Part shown: positions 10,635-22,546 of the stretch, in pieces | How positions within the stretch are numbered: position 1 is the stretch's first letter | Layout of the letters: every line of letters starts with the position of its first letter | NCBI RefSeq assembly: GCF_033958435.1 | Contig: NC_134167.1 | Coordinates: 5,476,001 to 5,540,000, forward strand | Origin: Carettochelys insculpta | Lineage: Eukaryota; Chordata; Testudines; Carettochelyidae | Direction: 5' to 3' | Length of the DNA: 64,000 bases | Translations under genes and position numbers: made by a program | The notes under the pieces: generated by a model | The model's input: only the letters and a program-made list of their open reading frames with translations | What the model was told of the DNA's origin: nothing | Database searches by the model: none

Positions 10635-12640
10635 CCGTCGGTGCAAGCTGTGACCTTGTGAAGAGAAATGGGAGGAAGAGAACTTGCTTTTATCCCTCCT
10701 GGGGAGGGTCTCGATCCTGTCTCCCTCTAGCTCCGGAGACACCAGGCAGCACACATCACCATGGAAGGATTGCTTGCATCTGGTGTGGAGGCAAATTCTT
10801 GATGGCTGCTGGACAGCTGTTTCTCCTCATTGCTTCCTTCCTCAAAGGAGAATGGCCTTCTCTGGATGCATCAGCAGTGCCTTTTCCTCTTAAGTTCCCC
10901 ATTGAGTGACGCAGCATTTCGCAGTGGCCGTGCAACAACAGCTGCAGTCACAGGCTCTTGAAATCAAACGTCCAATTCATTTAAGCCCCAGGGTTCAGTT
11001 CAGGGCTCTGCACATCTGCTAGGAGGTTCGACTTGTCCTCAGGAGGCAGGGAATAAACAGGGACACCAGCAGGCAATTTCTGGTGAGCTGAAATATTACT
11101 CTGACTGTTTGGAAGGACAGGAAACGCGCAGTCCTCTGCCTGATCATCATGAGTGTGGGGAAGTCCACTGGAGTTTGGGAGCTTTGCATTTCCTGCACTT
11201 ATTAAGGACAGAAGTTCCACCAAAGATCTCACTGGGCCCAAGTAGACTCATTATATATGGGACTGAATTTTCTACTGGCATTGATTAGCACAGCTCCATG
11301 AAACCAGATCCACAGGCCCCAAAGGTGATGATGATCTGTCTGTTTATAGCTGGGAGAGAATAGGCCCTCTAAATATGTTGTCATCCCATTTTCCTTTCTC
11401 TCTTCTGTTACTTTCACTCTGTTTCCTACTTAGTTCCTGCTCTCTGCTTCAGGCTTCCCTATTTTGTTTTCACTGGATTTATTTCTTAACCCCGCTCTTC
11501 TCTTTCACCCTGGGGAGTAGAATGTCACATCAGATGGTGACCTCTGTCCAAGGAAAACTTCTGAACCTCCAGGTTTGAATGGGCTTGAAATTAGGCCTTG
11601 AAGCAGACCCACTCCAAGAATCAAAGCTCTTTTAGACTTTGGTGAGATGTGGTAGCACTCAAGAGATGCACTGCCCGCCCCCGCCCCATGCTCTCACTAA
11701 ATTTTTTATTGCTAAATGGGATATCTTCACATGCCCCATCCCTACCCCTCTGTGTGGCCCTCTCTGGACCCTTTCCCAGGCACCAGACTTCCCTGGCTTT
11801 AGAGCTGTGCTGAGATGAAACAAGAAGATGGGTGCTCATATGAAGAGGGGGTCTTCTTTAGGCAGTCTCTTTGGCAAGCAGGGTTGCAGTGCATCAAAAC
11901 ATTGACTGGCCTTTCATCTCTGTGCAGCAAAAATTAAGACCACAAGTGACTCTAAGGCAATGCCAGTGGGGAGATTTATACCCCGAGGAGGAGTGTTCTC
12001 TGAGGCCATCCGAACAAGCAAAAGCAAACCAAAAAAGTTTTTTAGTTTTACTCAAAAAATTTCAAGCATTTTTATTGCTTTTCTTCTAAATTTTTTCAGG
12101 GAGGGCTGCCCCTTTTTCTCTCACCACCTTTTATTAGTATTTTCTTTTTTTGCCAACATAAAGCCCCTCAGCTGAAAGAAAAAATCATCTAAAAAGGGGC
12201 TTGATTTTTCATCTACTCTTTTCTTTGAAAAACTTGACCTTTGGGAGAGGGATGAATATTTTCCTTACTATTTTCAATATTTTTAAAAGGACCACTTTTA
12301 AATATCATTTTTTTTGTTTGAAAAAGTGTGACCCTGTGACAACTGGGATGGAGCTACCGAGTTAGGTTCTCTATAGTGTTGGGCACTCAAGGCTCAGTCT
12401 TTCTAAGGAGTTCTCTGGAACAAATCAGACTCCTGTTGATTCAATGGGAAGCTTTCCATTGACTCCAGTGGGCACCAGGGCAGATCTTAGCAGCTCAGCT
12501 CCCATTTGTTTCAGTTGGGATTATGTGTCCCAGGGGTAGCTCTATAGAATCTCACCCAGAGTACCTGTTCAGAAGTGATTCAGCACTAGAGTCACAAGAC
12601 TTGCTGTGGGCCACTCTTCAGGTACCATGGGAGAGCAGGG
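10635..12640. other. Unique non-coding stretch
   Basis: No exon or repeat recognised. 12020-12320 is T/A-rich with poly-T and poly-A runs but no clear retroposon tail structure. Confidence 0.45.
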
Positions 12641-13022
12641 AGTGCAGTAGGACAGGACGGGGCAGAGCCCCAGGTGGGCTAAGGACTCAGATAGTGGCTG
12701 GGGCTGCAGGACATAACTGGGGTGCATTGGGGGGTGGGGCTGCTACAGCTAGCGGTGCACAGATAGCTACAGATATCTAGCTACAGACAGCGGTGCACAA
12801 GCCAACCCATGTGAGGAGACCTGTGACCAGACTAGCTGGAAGCAGGAAGGGAAGGAGAGCTGAGAGGATGGCAAATAAGATGCATTTGCAGAATGGAGTG
12901 GAGGAACCGTAGGCCTGCGCCAGCTGGGGCGTGGGGAGGGGGTCAGGACTGAGGGGCATTGGCAGAACTGGAGGGGGTCAGGCCTGGAATAACAGTGGGA
13001 AGTGCACATTAAGGCTGAGGTG
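12641..13022. repeat. GC-rich dispersed repeat, copy B
   Basis: G-rich segment with 'gtcaggactgaggggcattggcagaactgg' at about 12942-12972 and 'ggcctggaataacagtgggaagtgcacattaaggctgagg' just after. The first string recurs near 44996-45030 as 'gacaggatggagggacattggcaaagctg'; the second recurs near 8440. A smaller internal duplication, 'agcggtgcaca...agctacaga', occurs at 12751-12797. No named family assigned. Confidence 0.4.
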
Positions 13023-13089
13023 TGCTTAACACAGCTGTGTGTGGGACGCTTGTACGTCCCCTGCTAGCACAATCTTAGGATCCAGCTGC

Positions 13090-13330
13090 CTCGGTGATTC
13101 ACCTTCATGAACAGCGAGATCATATGTTTAAAGAATGAAAGGGAAGCAGGAGAAGCCCTTTCCTCGGCTTCCGTGCCCGGTTTGTGCTCCTTTTCAAATT
13201 CTTCCTCCAATTACCAGAATCCCAGAGCCGAGTGGGTGTTATTTGCTAATAATCTAAGTCCCCAGAGACCAGCCTTTTATGCTGATCACCGTATTTGCGG
13301 CTGGCTGAGGCTGAGGGATTCCTCTCCCCT
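13090..13330. other. Possible conserved non-coding element
   Basis: No repeat signature. The segment mixes AT-rich homeobox-like words ('ttatttgctaataatct', 'ttttatgctgatcac') with an ordered, non-decayed look compared with its surroundings. This is a pattern impression only. A 75-codon open frame here (13107-13334) shows no domain. Confidence 0.25.
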
Positions 13331-14034
13331 GTGAATAAGGGCCTGACACGAAGTCACTAACCAGCCCAGCTGCTCCCAGACTGTGGTTTCACTGTCCTCA
13401 GCAGGGGTACTGCACTTTCATGCAGACTGATCGAAGGAAGTGTCCTTGCCCTGCTCATTTCAGCTATACGTCACTGGGACCTTCCAACTGAGGTCAAACC
13501 TTGCTGGGTCCCTGGCCTACAAAGATCGCTGACTGCCTAGTTGGGTTTTTTTTCTGGCCCTCTTATTTTTTATTCATTAAAAGCAATGATCCTCTGCTGC
13601 TTCATTGTCCTCAGGTCTCCATTTGCTGCAGTTAAGCCAGTCAGCTCTCTGCCTGCCTGGTATCACACAGCGGGGTTGGGGAAGAGAGTCCTTGTTAGCA
13701 CATGATGGGCTGGTTCTTCACAGGATTCTCTCCAGTGGAAGGTTGGGCCTCCTCCTGAGAAACTCCCAGCTGCCGTGTCCTAGCCTCCACATCACCCTGC
13801 CCTTCACCCCATCACCTTCCTGGGAGAGGAAAGGCAGATGTCAGATACCTGGTGACGGGCTGAAATGAAAACCTAGCAATAGAAAAACCTCCATTATCCA
13901 GCATACTGGGGAAATGGAGGGTGCCAGGCGAGCAAATGTTCTGGTTAACAGTTATACTTGACCAATGGATTATCAATTTCCAAAGAATTAGAACACAATA
14001 GAATGTATAAAGTTTGACATAGTTATCAGTCCAG
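13331..14034. other. Non-coding; possible decayed transposon at 13885-13960
   Basis: Mostly unique. 'cctccattatccagcatactgg' and 'agggtgccaggcgagcaaatgttctgg' near 13888-13955 look like the end of a Tigger/pogo-like DNA element (Tc1/mariner group), but no partner end was found, so it is not called separately. Confidence 0.35.
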
Positions 14035-14036
14035 TA

Positions 14037-14473
14037 CAGGTTGTACCCACCTCGTCTGGCACTCTCAGGACCTGAGTGGTCCCAAAGTTGGGGATTTGCC
14101 AGGCTAGGGGAGGTCAGGCTGCCTGGATGGGAGCCTCACTCCTGCAGGATTCCCCCATGGGGTTGCTGGGCTCCCTCTGCCTGTGTGGGGTCTCTATCAC
14201 TGTCGGGCTGCTGGTGGGGTTCTGGGGCTCCTGACTGGGGCTGGGGTCCCCACAGTGGGGCTCCCCACCCTAGCCGGGCTTCCAGTCATGGAGTTCCCTG
14301 AGCTGGCTCCCTGCCCTGGAGCTGCCCCTGGGGTCCCCAGAGCAGGCTGCCTGGGGGGCTCCATGCCACCAGCAAGTCTCCACTCTCCACCGCACAGCTG
14401 CAGCTCTCTGGTCCACATGCTCTGTGGCCCAGCAACAACCGTGTTCCTGCTGGACAAGGGGTGTTTCAACCCA
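14037..14473. mobile_element. Tc1/mariner-type (TA-flanked) element, 437 bp
   Basis: The left end reads CAGGTTGTACCCACCTCGTC. The reverse complement of the right end reads TGGGTTGAAACACCCCTTGT followed by CCAGCAGGAAC. Both arms share a GGTTG-A-CC...TGTCCRGCA pattern, and TA dinucleotides flank the element (14035-14036 and 14474-14475). The element at 58009-58333 has the same left end (CAGGTTGAACCTTTCTTGTC, then CAGCACCCTCGGGACCTG; here GGCACTCTCAGGACCTGAG). The interior is strongly G/C-rich with CTGGGGCTCC-type runs and carries no transposase. The open frames at 14041-14527 are products of this composition. Confidence 0.75.
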
Positions 14474-14876
14474 TACTAGTACTGTTGGATTCTTGAAATG
14501 CTTAACTGACTGTACAGAAATCTTCACCTGTATACAGCTATCTTATGACACTACGTCACTATGGGCACCACACGGCATACACCCAATCACTAAAAATACG
14601 GACTTCCTGCTGGATAACAGCGCTTTTACTGCAGACAGGATGTCCATATCTGAGATTGCTTCTGCTCCCAATGGGGTCATCAGCACCAGCCTTCCCTTTT
14701 GGGCGCTCTCTCCATGGTGTCCCTGAAGAAGGAAATGTAATGGGGCACATTTGGCATCGGATATTAGCACTCTAGTGTGAGAGATGGCTCCGAGTTGGAA
14801 TTCGGCTGCACCTTCTGAGCTTGACTAGGAGCCCACTACTGGAAGACCAGGAGCAGCTGTATAATTCAGTTAGGTG

Positions 14877-15056
14877 CAGTGCTTTCTGAGCCCTTGGGTG
14901 GCTGCCAAAGCTACTGCCCAGATGATTAACCAAGCGCTCACAGCCTCCCGTGGCCGGCAGCATGTGTTTTTATTGGTGGTGCACAGCCACATAAGCCTCA
15001 GTGCACATAACAAAATTTATTCTGCACATGTATGGAAAATCTGAGAGGAAACCCTG
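14877..15056 (-). mobile_element. 185-bp hAT MITE family, copy 2
   Basis: Reverse orientation. It begins CAGTGCTTTCTGAGCCCTTG and ends GAGAGGAAACCCTG. Diagnostic words are 'ttattggtggtgcacagcc', 'acataacaaaatttattctgcac' and 'tatggaaaatctgagagg'. Flanking 8-mers are gttaggtg (14869-14876) and gttgagtg (15057-15064), a 6/8 match and plausible as a decayed target duplication. Confidence 0.88.
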
Positions 15057-15139
15057 GTTGAGTGTATTGGTCAACTTCTTGTGGGGAGCCCTGTGGGCAG
15101 GAATGAGGTGCAGCAGCAGAGCAGTGAAGCAGGGAAAGG

Positions 15140-15235
15140 AACTTGAGCAGCAATCAGGTTAAGGGACTTGCCCAGAATCACAACGCTGTGAATACAACTC
15201 AGAAAGTCTCCAGACCATCAAGCACCTGCACTAAT
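15140..15235 (-). repeat. MIR-like core fragment
   Basis: The text 'gttaagggacttgcccagaatcacaacgctgtgaatacaac' is the minus-strand MIR-type core (GTTAAGTGACTTGCCCAAGGTCACACAGC). Boundaries are approximate. Confidence 0.65.
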
Positions 15236-15860
15236 TGCTGCAGAACCACTAATTAAATAATACAGGCAGGCATTTGTAGTGAGAGTAAAGCCCCTGCTGC
15301 CTCACCATAGGGGCCAGCAGTGTGCCTTTCCTTCCAGGCTGCTGCAGTCACGTTTCTGGGGTAAAAGCATCACAGCGGCCTTCCCCCACATCTACTGAGA
15401 ATGCATATGAGACCTGGGATCCCACGTGCTCAAATTCCAGGGTCACCACTGGGGAGTTTGTTTTGTGAGGTCTCCTGGAGGGCTTGCTCTTTAAAGACCT
15501 CCTGGCATACACTAGGTTTGAGGGGCTTTGTGGTGTTATCTGGGAGCCCTTTGCTAGGGCAATGGAAAGACTGGTTGGATGGAGGAGTCCTCAGACAAAT
15601 GGGAGGTGCCTTGTGGAGTGTTTGGGTGCTCCAGGGACTTCTTCGTAGCAGGGATTGGGGTATATTTTGGCAGGGGCATTTGGGAAAGGGCTGTGCCAGA
15701 GATGAGAATGCTCAGCCCAACATACCCCATCCCCATACAGTTGTTTGTGGTGTTCCAATTGGGCAAAGCTTTGCAAGTCATTTTTTATGAGGTTGGGGGG
15801 GGCAGCTTAATTCCACCACCACCCCCAAACAGGTAGTGACCAGCAAAGGGCTCCTTCTGA
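15236..15860. other. Unique non-coding stretch
   Basis: Nothing recognised. Overlapping open frames at 15401-15836 on both strands have no domain features. Confidence 0.45.
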
Positions 15861-16090
15861 GGCCTTGTCTACACACAAATTTGTGTCAGTTTAGTGACTG
15901 ACATTTTTAATGATTAGTTGTCAACCCTGCTGTGTCCCTCGCTTCAGTTGCTTTTTCCATAGCCTGCATTGATATTAGCCAATCCAGTAAGGACTTTAAA
16001 TCTGGCATGTGTTAATTCAGTTTAACTGCTTTAAACCAGTGCAACTCCTCCTCTAAACAAGGGTTTAGTTACACCAGTGTAGACAAAACC
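15861..16090. mobile_element. GGCTATGTCTACAC-type TIR element, 230 bp
   Basis: The left terminus is GGCCTTGTCTACACACAAAT. The reverse complement of the right terminus is GGTTTTGTCTACACTGGTGT. Flanking trinucleotides are tga and tgg, close to the 3-bp duplications seen exactly at 42229 and 45693. The interior contains 'tttaatgattagttgtcaacc' and 'taaaccagtgcaactcctc'. A 3-bp duplication would fit PIF/Harbinger, but no transposase is present, so the superfamily is inferred. Confidence 0.7.
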
Positions 16091-16761
16091 TGGTCCCAAA
16101 CGAGCAGACGTGGCCATCATTCCAAAAGGGACCTGTCCTGCATTATGACATGAGCAGAGAGACATTGGGTTGTTTCTTTCTAGCCCAGCAAAGCCTCCTC
16201 TCTTCCTGGGGGTCACCTCTCTCCCCTGCTCAAAGGAAACTCTACCCTGAACTGGAGTCTCCGATAGATGATGCAACCTCCTCTCCCTCCACCTCTTATC
16301 CAAAGAGTAGGGATGAATTATTTAGACCAGCAGTGCAGAGCCTCTGCTGAATTATTCAGAAGGATTCAGGTGTGTTGACCAATGAAGCAGAAGCAAACAC
16401 AGCCAAGCAGTGAGTTGAATAGTCCCCAGAGAAAGCCAGGGCAATTTTTTTCCCCTGGCAAGTGGTGGAAAAGCAGCCTGTACAATATTTACAGTGGGCT
16501 GAGGGATAAAGACAGGCAGATTGAGAGAAACTGCCCTCCCAGCCTTCTCTTGCATCACATTTTTGCTGCCCAACTGGTTCTCAGCATGTGTGTGAGATTC
16601 CCCGATCGGGTATTACATAACACAGTGACGTGCAGAAGCATCGAGGAGAGAAGGGAGACAGCTGGAGCCCTGCAAAGCCACAGCTATCTGTTTGATATTG
16701 CAGCCATGGATGGAGATATCCATAGGTCATTTCTGCAGCCTGGATGTGGATGCAAATGTTA
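16091..16761. other. Unique non-coding stretch
   Basis: No exon or repeat recognised before the CR1 copy. The 141-codon open frame at 16382-16807 runs into CR1 and shows no domain. Confidence 0.4.
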
Positions 16762-17222
16762 CATTTACAGAAACTGGAAAGGGTCCAGAGAAGACCTACT
16801 AAATTGATTAAAGATCTAGAAAATATGACCTATGCAAGAAGATTAAAAGTATTAGGTTTGTTTTTATCTTGGAAAAGAGAAGGCTGAGAGAGGACATGAG
16901 AGCAGCTTTCAATTTCCTAAAGGGTGTTACAAGGCAGAGGGAGGAAAAAATATTCTCCTTAGCCTCTGAAAATAGGACAAGAAGCAATGGGCTTAAATTG
17001 GACATCAGGAAAAGAAAATCATAATTGTCAGGGTAGTTAAGCACTGGAATAAATTTTGTAGGGTGGTTGTAGAATCTCCATCATTGGAGATACTTATCCA
17101 ACCTGTTCTTAAATATCTAGTGGGGATGATCTGGATGGTGCTTGGTCCTGCCATGAGGGCAGAGGACTGGACTTGATGACTCATGAGGTCCCTTCCAGTT
17201 CTAATATTCTATGATTCTGTAT
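16762..17222 (+). mobile_element. CR1 LINE, 5'-truncated, intact 3' terminus
   Basis: Plus-strand CR1. It begins with the ORF2 C-terminal region ('actggaaagggtccagagaag', 'gattaaagatctagaaaatatgacctatg'), passes through the 'ggagatacttatccaacctgttcttaaa' and 'ggtcctgccatgagggcagaggactggacttgatgac' segments, and ends with the CR1 terminal word pair ATTCTATGATTCTG. CR1 is the dominant LINE of turtles, crocodilians and birds. Severe 5' truncation is normal for the family. The frame is broken and not functional. Confidence 0.93.
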
Positions 17223-19727
17223 ACATAGGGCACTGTTGAAAGCAGAAGACCCACCAAGAAACCCCCTGGGTGGGGGGTTCCAATTGTATCACTGGCCTGC
17301 CCGTCCTACAACAAACCAGATTTGTTCAGGTTCTAATCCTGCCTGCAGCTTGGAGCTATTCGCCCACTCTCACCAACTCCAAACCTCATGAGACTGGCTT
17401 AAAAAGAGAAGATTTCAACAGAGTCTGGAGGCTTTGTGCTGTCCTCCTTTTTCAGGAGCCTTGAGGTTTCACCCTTTTAAGCTTTACTCTGCATCAGTGA
17501 GACTAGAAACTTTCATTAAAAAAAACAGAAGAGAACGTAGGCAGAGATTCTCCCGTAATACCATGATTCCAGGAGCTAGGCCTTTAAGAAAAGTTCAAAC
17601 ATTGTGAGATTTGCAACAAAATCACATGACTTGGCAACACTAACCCATCTGGTGTGGTGACCCTGTGCCCCAGGTCACAATGCTATTTGTATTTGGAGCA
17701 GCCAGGCAGGTGATCTGAACTTCCTCCTTAAGAAAGTTCTGCTTGCATCCCTGGCTCAAACACTGGTGGGGCTTTCCAGAGTAGTGGTGGGGCCTGAACC
17801 CCACAGACCAATATAAACCATTTCTATGCAGCCAAACACACCAGGTTCAGGAAGATCCAGACCGCTGTTGCTTCTTCTCTTCTCCTGGGTTAGCTGCTCC
17901 TGCAGCAACCTGGCTCCAAAGCCTCCATGCCTGGCAGCTCTAAGTGGGTCAGGGCCCTGAATCCAGCCTAGTCCAAGATCCCTCACATATCAGGATAAGC
18001 CATGTGAGTGATCAAAGCCCTTCCAGCTGATTGCTCATTTTGGGAGTGCCGGGCCACTGGACCAAGGTTAACTGCTCGCATTCAATTTTTCTGCAGGATC
18101 CTTTGAATTAAACCTGACAGCTTTTAACTAACACAAGTTATTTTCTTCCCCAAAGCACAGATGGGGTAACAGAGGTTGCAATGAGACACTCTCCTGCATC
18201 CTCTTTTCTTCCCATTCTCTTTCCCTGAACCTTTCCTCATCGTCCCATTCCTTCAGCATCTACTCTTTCCCCACTGGGTCTCTCCTCTCTTGCAGTGGTC
18301 AGCTCCTCCACCTTCTGCTTTCCTTTTTACTCCTTCCCATGCAAGCCTAGTGTCTTGGGGCAAAGAAAGGAGGAAAACCCTTGACAGAGTGCTGTGAATC
18401 AGCAACTGAGCCAGCACTCTGGGCACTGCCTAACCAGTTAGGTCCCTGGGAAAGCGGAGAGGAGTTCCTGATTACCAGACCAGACCTGGGGCTGAGTAGC
18501 TAATGAATTCATCCAACCATTAACAGGGAGACTGTCTGAAAGAGCATAGGAAGGAAGCAGGGTGAGTTAGTTCAGAAAAGCTAGTAGGAGCTGAGAAAAG
18601 GGAGCTCTCTGGGAGGAGACACCTTTTCTATCCGCACACTGTTTGGAGACGGGGTAGTAAAAATAGAGCGAGAGAGTGATTTATTTAGGAGTTTTGATCC
18701 CTTCTGGGGGTTGATTCCCTGTGCGTTGTGCCCTAGAACTGCTACTGTCCAGCACTGTGGTTAGACAGTGTCTGCCTTGCTCTGCGTGGGGGCGGTAACC
18801 CCAACTCTGTGCCTTGTCTGAGGGAGAGCAGAGGATCTGACTCAGCAGGACAGGCTGGTGGGGAGCTCCAGAGAGAAAGATGGTGGGTGTCACTGGCATG
18901 ATCAGCACACCGGGGAACATCCCAGGGGTTCTTCTGTGACCACACTTTGCCTCAGATGGATCATCCTCTTAATCTCAAACCACCAATAATGGAACTGGCT
19001 GGACAATACCTTGTGTGGCACCATGCAGATGATACCATGGCCTCTCGCTCAGTGGAGATGCAGTGAGTATCAGAGCTACTTCCTGCTCATGCACATGCAA
19101 CCTGCGTGGTTGCAGCAAGACCCTCCCAGTTCGCCAGAAACTGAGCGAGTGGGGGGCTGCTCTGGAACCTGTCCCTGAGACTCTCTTGTAGGTCACACTG
19201 TGGTGCACTGGTTTGCCCAGGCAGTAGCTGAGCAGGCTTTGTTATGGCAAATGCTCCAGAGTGCACGCACGTCCCAACAGAGCACTAGGCAATCATGCTG
19301 TGCTGGTGTGCAGGCTAATTGCCATGTGTAATCTATCTGCTCAACAAGAAGAATCAGATATTAGCCCATTTTTCCTCTCAGTGTGTTCCTCCTGCAAATC
19401 CCCAGACACTGCCTTGCGCTATGCTGTTCATGTAGAGAAGGATAGCAATGGATTTCAGTATGTGGAGCCCAGCAGTGGAGTCCTTGGGACGTCATACCCA
19501 GATTTCCAAGGGCTCGGCATCTACAGTCAGAAACCAGTCCCCAGGCAGCTTAGCTCCTGTTCAGGCCAGGGCAGATTTTCAGCAGGGCTCCTCACCCAGC
19601 AGCTCCCACTGCAATATCTACCCCCGAGTGAGAGGAATGTGCTTGCATTGCCTTTTTCCCCCTTCTTGCTTTCTCAGGCTGTAGGAGAAGCAACCCTGCA
19701 TTCCTCCAAGTGTAAGATCTGACACCC
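17223..19727. other. Unique non-coding stretch
   Basis: No repeats or exons recognised. The plus-strand open frame at 19261-19722 (153 codons) has no recognisable domain, signal or splice context. A CT-rich tract lies at about 18180-18310. Confidence 0.45.
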
Positions 19728-21548
19728 TGCCTGTGGGGCTAACAGACATCACAGGCCCTGGGGCAAGGTGGGAGGGGGCCCGGCTCCAAGCTCCAGAAGG
19801 GGTGCGGCCAAGGGCAGAAAGGACAGGGCCCTCAGTGCCACCCAGACTGTGGTGCTCCCCCTACCTGCCCCCACAGCTGTGCACAGATGGGGCAGCGTGG
19901 CCCAGCACTTCAAAGGGGCCCAAAGCTTAGCAGCAAGTGGCCAGAGCTCCAGGCCCCTTTAAAATGCCAGGCCTTTGCCCCGCCACCTCGCCATCAGCAG
20001 GCTTTCACCCTGCCCGGTGTCACACACAGAAGAGTTCGCAATGGTGACCTCTCTCCTCCACGATCCTGTACTTCTTTTTGCAGGTAGACCCCCCTAAGAC
20101 AGAGACTCAAAAGCTGGTGTGACAAAGTGGGGTGTGGGAAGGTTTGATTCCCCTGGTTATGTTGCAAGTGTTTCCTACTGTCCTGTAGCAACCTGAGGTT
20201 GGTGCCTCAGTGCCTCTAGGCACAGCATCAGTGCACAGTGGTGATGGGAGTTTCAGTGTGATGACTTCTCACATGTAGGCAGTGGCCCTCCAAGCTCTGG
20301 TAACCCAGGCAACCAGGTGACACTTTTATTCTCCAGGAAAGAGCACAAAGGAAGGAATTGGGTGGTTTGAACTAGAACTGGGCTATTGATTGGGGTGGTC
20401 TCCTCTGGCTGGAGAGGGAGGGAGGGGAGCCAGAACCTGGCTCGGGGACCCCCTCTGGGTCCCTCTCCACAAGATGGATTAGCTGCTTCTGGTTCCTGAG
20501 CTGACAAGTCTGTTCCACGCTGTGTCCCTTCTGTTTTCCCTGCTGAACATGAGTCACATCTGACTGTGGATGGAGTGCAGGGCCTGGGGACCCCCACACT
20601 CCATGACATCTGGTCACCCACAAGGCAAAGGAAAGCATCTCAGCTGCTGAGCCATGGCTTTCTTTACCTGTTGCCTCTTCCATTGCTGGAATAGAATTAA
20701 CAGGCAATTAACAGGCAGCGTGGCTGATGCAAGCAGAGTGTGCGAGCAAAGGATTGCTCGCTGCAGCTGACAAATGCCCACCCACTCCAGTACCCGCAGG
20801 AAGAAAGAAGTCCATCTTCGACAGCCCTCCTCCTTCTCCTGCCAGCACAGAACATGAGGGCCAGGTCTGCTCTGGGATGCCTGGGCTGTGACAGCATCTC
20901 GGGCTCTTCGTTCGTAGCACTGAGTGCTGCAGACGGCTGTGACAGCCCCTGGAGTACCACTTCTCTATTTAGATGCCTCTTGCAGGCATGCAGCAATGTG
21001 TGTGGGAGGCAGTAATTAGGCACTTTGATGAACCCCTTTCACCAGAGAGCGTCACAAAGCAGACAACATAATTCCAGGGTGTGCAGGGGAAAAATGCAAT
21101 TAAATAAAATTATCTCGTTAGGAGATGGAGCCATTTGCCTCTAAGATACATGTTGGATTCTGGTCCAGGTCACTTGGTACCCACATCCATATCCATCTGA
21201 TGGCTGTTGTGGTGTCCTGCGTGAAATGGGGACGTGGGAGTTCCCGGCTGCATCAGAACAGGGGTTCGGTTAACCCAATTCCTGACTCCAACAGCAGTCA
21301 GCAACCAGCCTCTTCAGAGCAAAACGCAAGACTCCTCAGAGGGAATTTAGAGAACACCTGGCCCAGCAGGAAATGTTCTTCCTGAGCCCAGAAGCTACAG
21401 GTCACTGTATGCCCAGAACACTGAAGGTTTATATGCTTTCTGCTTGTCCTATTTAACAAAACCATGGACATCCTCATTACATCTCTACGAATGTGTCCAC
21501 ATTTGGAGCTCGGGATGTGATTCCCATCTGGAGGATGGGTACTCACCA
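19728..21548. other. Non-coding stretch, G/C-rich at its start
   Basis: 19738-19940 is G/C-rich with 'cacaggccctggggcaagg' and 'caaaggggcccaaagc' strings that look transposon-derived, but no paired ends were found. The remainder shows no exon or repeat that I can support. Confidence 0.35.
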
Positions 21549-21732
21549 GGGTTCCCTCTAATTTTTTCTATCCAGGGGCACAATACCTTTTGTTATGTGC
21601 ACCAAGGCATGTGCAGATGTGCATCACCAATAAAAAGACTTGTTGCCACCTTGGGACACTCTGCCAGTCAGCTGGGCAGCATCTGAATCTCTCCTGGGCA
21701 GCTGCCCAAAAACTCAGCTTACAGGAGCACTG
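21549..21732 (+). mobile_element. 185-bp hAT MITE family, copy 3
   Basis: Begins GGTTCCCTCTAATTTTTTCT and ends ACAGGAGCACTG, with interior 'ttgttatgtgcaccaaggc', 'gatgtgcatcaccaat' and 'cagctgggcagcatctgaatctc'. Essentially full length. No convincing 8-bp duplication was found. It is followed 72 bp later by copy 4 in the opposite orientation. Confidence 0.88.
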
Positions 21733-21803
21733 ATGGTGTTGAGCTAGTGGGCTAAAAATATATGGTGGTCGTGGTGAGCAGGCAGCAAAATGGGATGGCT
21801 ACT

Positions 21804-21956
21804 AGTGTTCCCTGTAAGCTGAGCGCTTAGGCAGCCACCCAGGAGAGATTCAGGTGCTGCCCAGCTGATTAGTAGAGCACCCACAGCCACCCACAGTGGA
21901 CAGCCTGTGATTCTACTGGTGGTGCACATCATCTCATGCCTGAGAGAGAACACTGC
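21804..21956 (-). mobile_element. 185-bp hAT MITE family, copy 4 (internally deleted)
   Basis: Begins AGTGTTCCCTGTAAGCTGAG and ends TGAGAGAGAACACTG, containing 'cagctgattagtagagcaccc' and 'tctactggtggtgcacatc'. It lacks the 'acaaaatttattctgcacatgg' segment present in other copies, hence 153 bp. With copy 3 it forms an inverted pair. Confidence 0.85.
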
Positions 21957-22215
21957 TGGCCCCCAAGAAGAACATGCCCATCAGAGAATACAGGCACTTA
22001 ATGGCAGCTAACTCCTCCCACTGTTGATGCTGCCTCAGCTCCATTCCGCTTTCTAATGCACTGGATCAATGACAAGCAATGCTGGGATGTCTCCAGAAGC
22101 TGGGAAGCACATCCTCAGGGCCAAGTGCATGCAACCCCCAAGCCAAGATTACCAGTGAGCCCAACTTGAGACACATAAAAGGGGCCCAATTTGCAGAAAT
22201 TGGGTGCTCCCAGGG

Positions 22216-22285
22216 TGGACCTTAGGCATATCCAGCAAAAGCAGTTACATAGGGCACCTGAAAAAAAGGGGCACCACTGGGACAA
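22216..22285 (+). repeat. Short dispersed repeat (GGGCACCTGAAAA type), copy 1
   Basis: The text 'ttaggcatatccagc' and 'agggcacctgaaaaaaaggggcaccactggg' shares the string pattern of 38508-38572 ('cagggcacctgaaaattcggggcaccaatgg'). Two copies in one window identify a dispersed repeat. The family name is unknown to me. Confidence 0.55.
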
Positions 22286-22467
22286 CAGGTAAGAGCAGGT
22301 CAGCTCCTGCACACCCACGGGGCAGTGTGGGCTCCTTAAGCAGGGGTCATATTCAGAGAAGCAAATGCATTGGTGTGCGGGAGGTGTCTCTCCAGGGAAC
22401 TGTGACCTGCCTCTGGAATCTCCACTACATGCACGTGACAAAGCGGGCTTTGCCCATGAAGCTTATG

Positions 22468-22546
22468 TGCCAATAAATCTGTTAGTCTGTAAGGTGCCAT
22501 GGGACTTCTCTTTGTTTTTGCGGACACAGACTAACACAGGAACTGC
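22468..22546 (-). repeat. SINE-like dispersed repeat (CCGTGTTAGTCT type)
   Basis: Minus-strand copy: 'aataaatctgttagtctgtaaggtgcc' then 'cttctctttgtttttgcggacacagactaacac'. The same words (TTAGTCTTTAAAGTGC, AGACTARCAC) make up the insertions at 23967-24048 and 53324-53474. The copy is partial and the family is not named with certainty. Confidence 0.6.
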
